Assembly (NCBI GenBank): GCA_964463485.1
Contig: CAYXDO010000067.1
Coordinates: forward strand, 1 to 55,836
Reading direction: 5' to 3'
Origin: CAYXDO01 sp964463485
Lineage (GTDB): Bacteria > Myxococcota > Kuafuiibacteriia > Kuafuiibacteriales > Kuafuiibacteriaceae
Length of the DNA: 55,836 nt
Shown here: in pieces, positions 51,922-55,836 of the stretch
Numbering within the stretch: the stretch's first letter is position 1
How the letters are laid out: each line of letters opens with the position of its first letter
The notes under the pieces: model-generated
Told to the model about the DNA's origin: nothing
The model's database searches: none
Seen by the model: the letters and a program-made list of their open reading frames with translations, nothing else
Made by a program: the position numbers and the translations under genes

Positions 51922-54900
51922 GTGGACCAAGGAGTAGTCATCTCAGCCATTGCGGTGGCTCTCGAGGCGAGCCCTGAGAGCGTCACGTTGCGGCTTCATC
52001 TCGTCGGGCTCTTGAATGCGAGCGGTGACCACGGCGAGGCGCTGCGACACTGCCGACTGGCGCTGGAGCAGGAACCTGACCACATCGAAGCGCTGCGCCA
52101 GGCCGCGCTCGCGGCGCGGTCGGCGGGTGCCGAGAAGTGTAGCCGCGCCTACGAGCACCTCGTTCGGCTGTTGGAGGCAGAGTCCCTCGCCAATTCCAGC
52201 GGACCTGCGCCTGTGAGACAACCCGAGGTGGCCGCGGTGGGTGGACTTGCCGCGCCCGCTCCGCCTCCCGTCGCCATCACTTCCAAGCCGGCGCTGACTC
52301 CGACCCCGGCGGCGCCAGCGCCAAGTCGATCGGCACCGACTCCATCGGCGCCGACGTGGCCGACTCCATCGCCGCCAACCTTGGCGACGCCATCGGCGCC
52401 GACCTTGGCGACGCCGCCGGCACCGACCTTTGCGACTTCTTTGGCGCCGACCTTCGCGACTCCATCGGCACTGACCTCATCGACTCCATCGGCACCGACT
52501 TTGTCGACGCCATCGGCCCCTACGCTTTCGGCCCCCACTTTATCGGCCCCTACTCTGTCGGCCCCTACTCTGTCGGCCCCTACTCTGTCGGCCCCTACTC
52601 GTTCGGCCCCTACTCTGTCGGCCCCTGCTGTGTCGGCCCCTGCTGTGTCGGCCCCTACTCTGTCGGCCCCTACTCTGTCGGCCCCTACTCTGTCGGCCCC
52701 NNNNNNNNNNNNNNNNNNNNNNNNNNNNNNNNNNNNNNNNNNNNNNNNNNNNNNNNNNNNNNNNNNNNNNNNNNNNNNNNNNNNNNNNNNNNNNNNNNNN
52801 CCCCTACTCTGTCGGCCCCTACTCTGTCGGCCCCTACTCTGTCGGCCCCTACTCGAGCTGCACCTATACGTACCGTATCGAACGCACCACCCTTTCCGGC
52901 GGCGCCAACTCCTGCGGTGCCCATCGCACCGAGTCGGCTGACACCTCCAGCGCAGACCTGGACGGCAGCGATCTCTCCTTCGCCGCATCCGATCCCACCC
53001 GATCCTGCACAGCCAACGGCAGCGCCCCCTCCTGCCGTGCCGCCCCCTCGGACACCGCCGAGGCTGCCGACCCCTACGGCACCGCCTCCCATGGTATCAT
53101 ATCCGACGCCGACTCGGCTGGAGCCAGCGTCAGGGGTACCTACTCATGCAGCCCCTGAACTGACTCCGACGCCGGACCTCTCGGAAGGTCATTCGACCAA
53201 GGCCGACGAGTTGCTGTCGATTCTCAACTCGCCTGCCGCGACCCAAGTGCCCGAAGAGGGCGTGAAGCCCCACTCGCGGGACCTCGATTTGGCGGTCCTC
53301 GGCGATGATTTCAGCGAGCTCAACGAGTCGAGCGCGCTCGGTGATCTCGAGGATGAGCTGGGGATTACGGACGACGAGTCAGAGGACGACGAGGAGCTCG
53401 ACGATGACTTGGCCCTCGTGGACGACGATTTGGGCGAGCTCGAAGATGACTTGGCGGTGCTGGAAGATCAGGGGGCTGACGAGTCCGACGATCTTCTCGA
53501 ACCGCCGGACGATTTGCTCGACCGCCCCCCCGGGTCCAGCACCGAGGCGTCGAACGAAGCTTTGGCCGCCTTCGCTTTCTTCGACGAGTCTGCTGCGTCG
53601 GAAGGCTCGGGCGTGTCGATTGATCTTGGGGCGTCGGCCGGCGCCTCGGCAGATATCGAGAAGGTCGAGACGGCGCCCTTGGGGGTCGAACCGTCGAGTG
53701 TGAGTGCGGCGGCAGTTACCGAACCGGAAGACGGGGGAGCCGCGTGGCCCGCCTGGCAGGGGCTCGACGTTCCGGTCGAGCTTGGCCCGAGCGAACCCAA
53801 GCTCGTGCAGATTTCGAGCGAGCTGACGCCGCTTCGAGTCATTTTGGGGTGTGCCAAGGCCCGCGCCACTGGAGTGTTGCGGTTTCGTTTGGAGCGAGTT
53901 GCGATCAAGCTGCATTTTCGCGAGGGATCGATCGTCGCGGTGGACAACCGGGGCGCGCAGCAGTCGTTCGAGAGTTTCGTCGCCGACCGGGGGATAGGCG
54001 ATCGGCGCGCGATCGTGGCGCTGCCTCAGCGCGTGCGGGAAGCGCCCTGCGATCTCGCGCTGGCGATGCAGAAGCGCGGCCTCGTCATGCCCTCGGTGCT
54101 TCGAAGCGCGGTGGAGGAGTGGGCAGAGAGTGTGATCGCGAGCGTGATCCCCTGGGAGTCCGGCGTTTGTCAGTTCATGCCAGGAGATGCGGTAGCCTTT
54201 CCTCTCCTCGACGGTTTCGATCGCTTGAATGCGCCGCTCGAGGCGTTGAGGGAGCTGCCCGTGTCGAGCTTGCTCGGGAAGCTCGAGCTTTACTCTGGGG
54301 AGTTTCTGGTACCGGCAGAGGCCGCAGGGTTGCGCTTCGAAGACTTCGCGCTCACGTCCGAGGAGTTTGCGGCCGTAGCGACATTGTCGAGGACCGTGCA
54401 GGAGCTCGGACTCACCTTGGCCGCGGCCGACGACGACGTGCGTCCTGCGCTGGCTCGCATGATGCTGCTCGGGCTGGACAGCCAACTCGTTCGACGGGTG
54501 ACCCAGCGCGAGCGTGACCAACTTCGGCGGGCCGCAGCAGCGCGGCAAGAGGTCGCGCGCCTTCAGGCGGCCAACCCGTACGCCGTGCTTGGCCTCCCGG
54601 AAGCTACACCCCGCGCGGCGATCCGAGACCGAATTCAACAACTCAAAGAGGAATGGCGGGTCGATCCGGACGGTGAGCCCGACGAGCTCACCGAAGCCAG
54701 GATCGAGCTCTTCCGCCTCTATGAGCGTGCAATTCAGTCGATCACTCACAGTTATCAACGCCAAGCCGAAGGAGCTGCGGCCGTGGCGCTTCCAAAGAAG
54801 CCGGTCAGCTCGAGCTCGGTCACGCCCGTGCGCGCCGCCGAGGGGCCAGACCCCGACCCGGCATTTGCGCCGCCCGTCAACGAGGAGGCCATTCGGCGCC

Positions 54901-55712
54901 GGACGGACGCGAGCGGGTTGTTGGGAGAATTCGATCAGGCCCTGAAGCTGGGCCGCCACTCCGATGCGATTTACATGATCGACCGTGCCCTTTGGCTTGG
55001 TCTGTCCGGCGACGGCAAGTCACGAGCTCAGGCCGCGCGAGCTTATGCCGTGGCGCTCACCGCCTCCACGAACGATCGAATGGACTTCGCGAAGAAAGCG
55101 ATAGCGCAAATTCGCGAAATCATGAGTAGCCGACCGTTCCCAGATGGCTACGTGGCGATCGGTCGCCTCGCCAAACGCTCCCGAGACACGACCGGCGCCC
55201 TCGAGGCGTTTCAGGCCGCGCTCAATCTCGATCCCAAACACGCGGACGCGAAGACCGAGCTCAACATGATCAGCCGTCGAGGTGCCTCCACCGCCGAGCT
55301 CCTCTCGGAGAGGAGCCTCTCCGGCAAAGCGTTTGCTGCGTTGTCGAGCCTCGGGAAAAAGATTCAGGCCGGAGATCGCTCCGGGAAAACGCATCCGGAA
55401 TCGCTGAGTAAGGTGCAGGAACTGATCACTCGCCTTGACGACTCCGACTCGGAAGCCGTGATTCGAGCGGTGCGGGAGCTTGGAAAGCTCGGAGACGCCG
55501 AGGCCGTCGATCCGCTCGTAACCCTCCTTGGCACGACGACGCAGACCGACCTGATCGACGCCTTGATACGAGCGCTGGCCGACCTCGGCGACGTTCGCGC
55601 CATTCCAACACTGAAGGCCTGCGCAGCGCGAGCGCCCGTCGGCACGACGCGCATCATGGCAGACCGAGCCGTCCAAATGATCCTCAAGAAGCAGATCGGC
55701 GACGGCACCTGA
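51922..55712 (+). CDS. TPR / DUF4388-like / J-like / HEAT multidomain protein (spans an assembly gap)
   Basis: Domains in order: a TPR-like start (LRLHLVGLLNASGDHGEALRHCRLALEQEPDH); a long Ala/Pro/Ser/Thr stretch of SAPTL repeats broken by the 100-N gap; an acidic region (about 53340-53500); a DUF4388-like domain (LRVILGCAKARATGVLRFRL, KLHFREGSIVAV); a degenerate J-like segment (NPYAVLGLPEATPRAAIRDR); TPR-like helices (about 54880-55290); and a terminal HEAT pair (AVRELGKLGDAEAVDPLVTLL). Such proteins are cytosolic signalling or motility scaffolds in myxobacteria. The start is uncertain: GTG 51922 is my choice, ATG 51835 is possible. The frame before and after the gap differs by one, but the 15-bp repeat phase predicts a true gap of 11+15k nt, which restores one frame. 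It is therefore not a pseudogene. Confidence 0.8.
52513..52854 (+). repeat. 15-bp tandem repeat (TCGGCCCCTACTCTG) encoding SAPTL
   Basis: About 12 units precede and nearly 4 follow the gap; most are identical. Longer, looser Ala/Pro/Thr repeats lie at about 52330-52512. Confidence 0.92.
52701..52800. other. Assembly gap (100 N)
   Basis: Exactly 100 N inside the 15-bp repeat, a placeholder of unknown real length. Confidence 0.98.
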
Positions 55713-55769
55713 AAGCAAGACCCGCCGCCGCGAAAGTTCTCGTCACCCGCTGACGCCTCCGCAAGACCT

Positions 55770-55836
55770 CCGACGCAGACAGTCTGCGTCGGATCGTCTG
55801 CGTCGGATCGTCTGCGTCGGATCGTCTGCGTCGGAT
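55770..55836. repeat. 11-bp inverted repeat followed by 14-bp tandem repeats at the window edge
   Basis: CCGACGCAGAC and GTCTGCGTCGG form a perfect inverted repeat with one base between (55770-55792), 57 bp after a stop codon, so it may be a transcription-terminating hairpin although no T-run follows. The right arm then opens an array of GTCTGCGTCGGATC units starting at 55782, 55796, 55810 and 55824, cut by the window end. Confidence 0.85.

Noticed and set aside
52356..52700. GPYSVGPYSV repeat protein N-terminus
   Set aside because: This frame before the gap is joined to the downstream frame only by the arbitrary 100-N filler; the SAPTL frame continues from the TPR region.
53379..54959. 526-aa minus-strand ORF
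   Set aside because: It lies opposite the DUF4388-like/J-like coding region, has Arg/Gly/Pro-rich shadow composition and no domain.

Overview
The window reads as a chromosomal segment of a high-GC, Gram-negative bacterium, most likely a Myxococcota (Polyangia/myxobacteria-like) genome or MAG. Pointers are giant HEAT-repeat proteins, many Cys-anchored lipoproteins, an AgmX/PglI-type protein, a DUF4388-like/TPR/J-like regulator, WGR and SWIM proteins, and a retron of the long-msDNA myxobacterial type. Two runs of exactly 100 N (24899-24998 and 52701-52800) are scaffold gaps. Both fall inside tandem repeats, so draft short-read assembly is likely. All functional calls come from reading motifs, not from database searches.

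Layout. 0.1-2.3 kb: fused trehalose-6-phosphate synthase/phosphatase. 2.4-7.8 kb: lipoproteins, a two-domain multicopper oxidase lipoprotein, a Met-rich lipoprotein and a membrane-anchored alkaline-phosphatase-superfamily enzyme. 8.0-13.7 kb: a complete CusCBA-type Cu/Ag efflux operon. 13.6-17.2 kb: an accessory patch with a 76-bp direct duplication, a pRiA4b ORF-3-like zinc-finger protein, a frameshifted lipoprotein gene and two hypotheticals. 17.4-24.6 kb: a 1546-aa HEAT protein, a polytopic membrane protein and a FadL/OmpP1-type porin. 24.7-27.7 kb: a candidate new ribosomal-peptide (RiPP) operon, in which a 23-residue tandem-repeat precursor is translationally coupled to an ATP-grasp ligase and a 2OG-Fe(II) oxygenase, followed by an AgmX/PglI-like protein. 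27.9-33.5 kb: a second Cus-type pump whose adaptor carries two heavy-metal-binding domains. 33.7-35.2 kb: beta-carbonic anhydrase and a Cys-rich Crp/Fnr regulator.

35.4-51.3 kb is entirely minus strand. It holds a palindromic 57-bp repeat array, a WGR protein, a retron (reverse transcriptase plus a readable msr-msd with a1/a2 repeats and promoter), a SWIM protein, two HEAT-type proteins with poly-acidic tracts, and an ATP-dependent DNA ligase with its own SWIM finger. This looks like a DNA-handling (repair or defence) island. 51.9-55.7 kb: a TPR / Pro-Ala-Ser-Thr repeat / DUF4388-like / J-like / HEAT protein interrupted by the second gap.

The two most noteworthy systems are the multi-core repeat-peptide/ATP-grasp/oxygenase operon (24659-26996) and the retron embedded in the WGR-SWIM-HEAT-ligase cluster (35706-51324).
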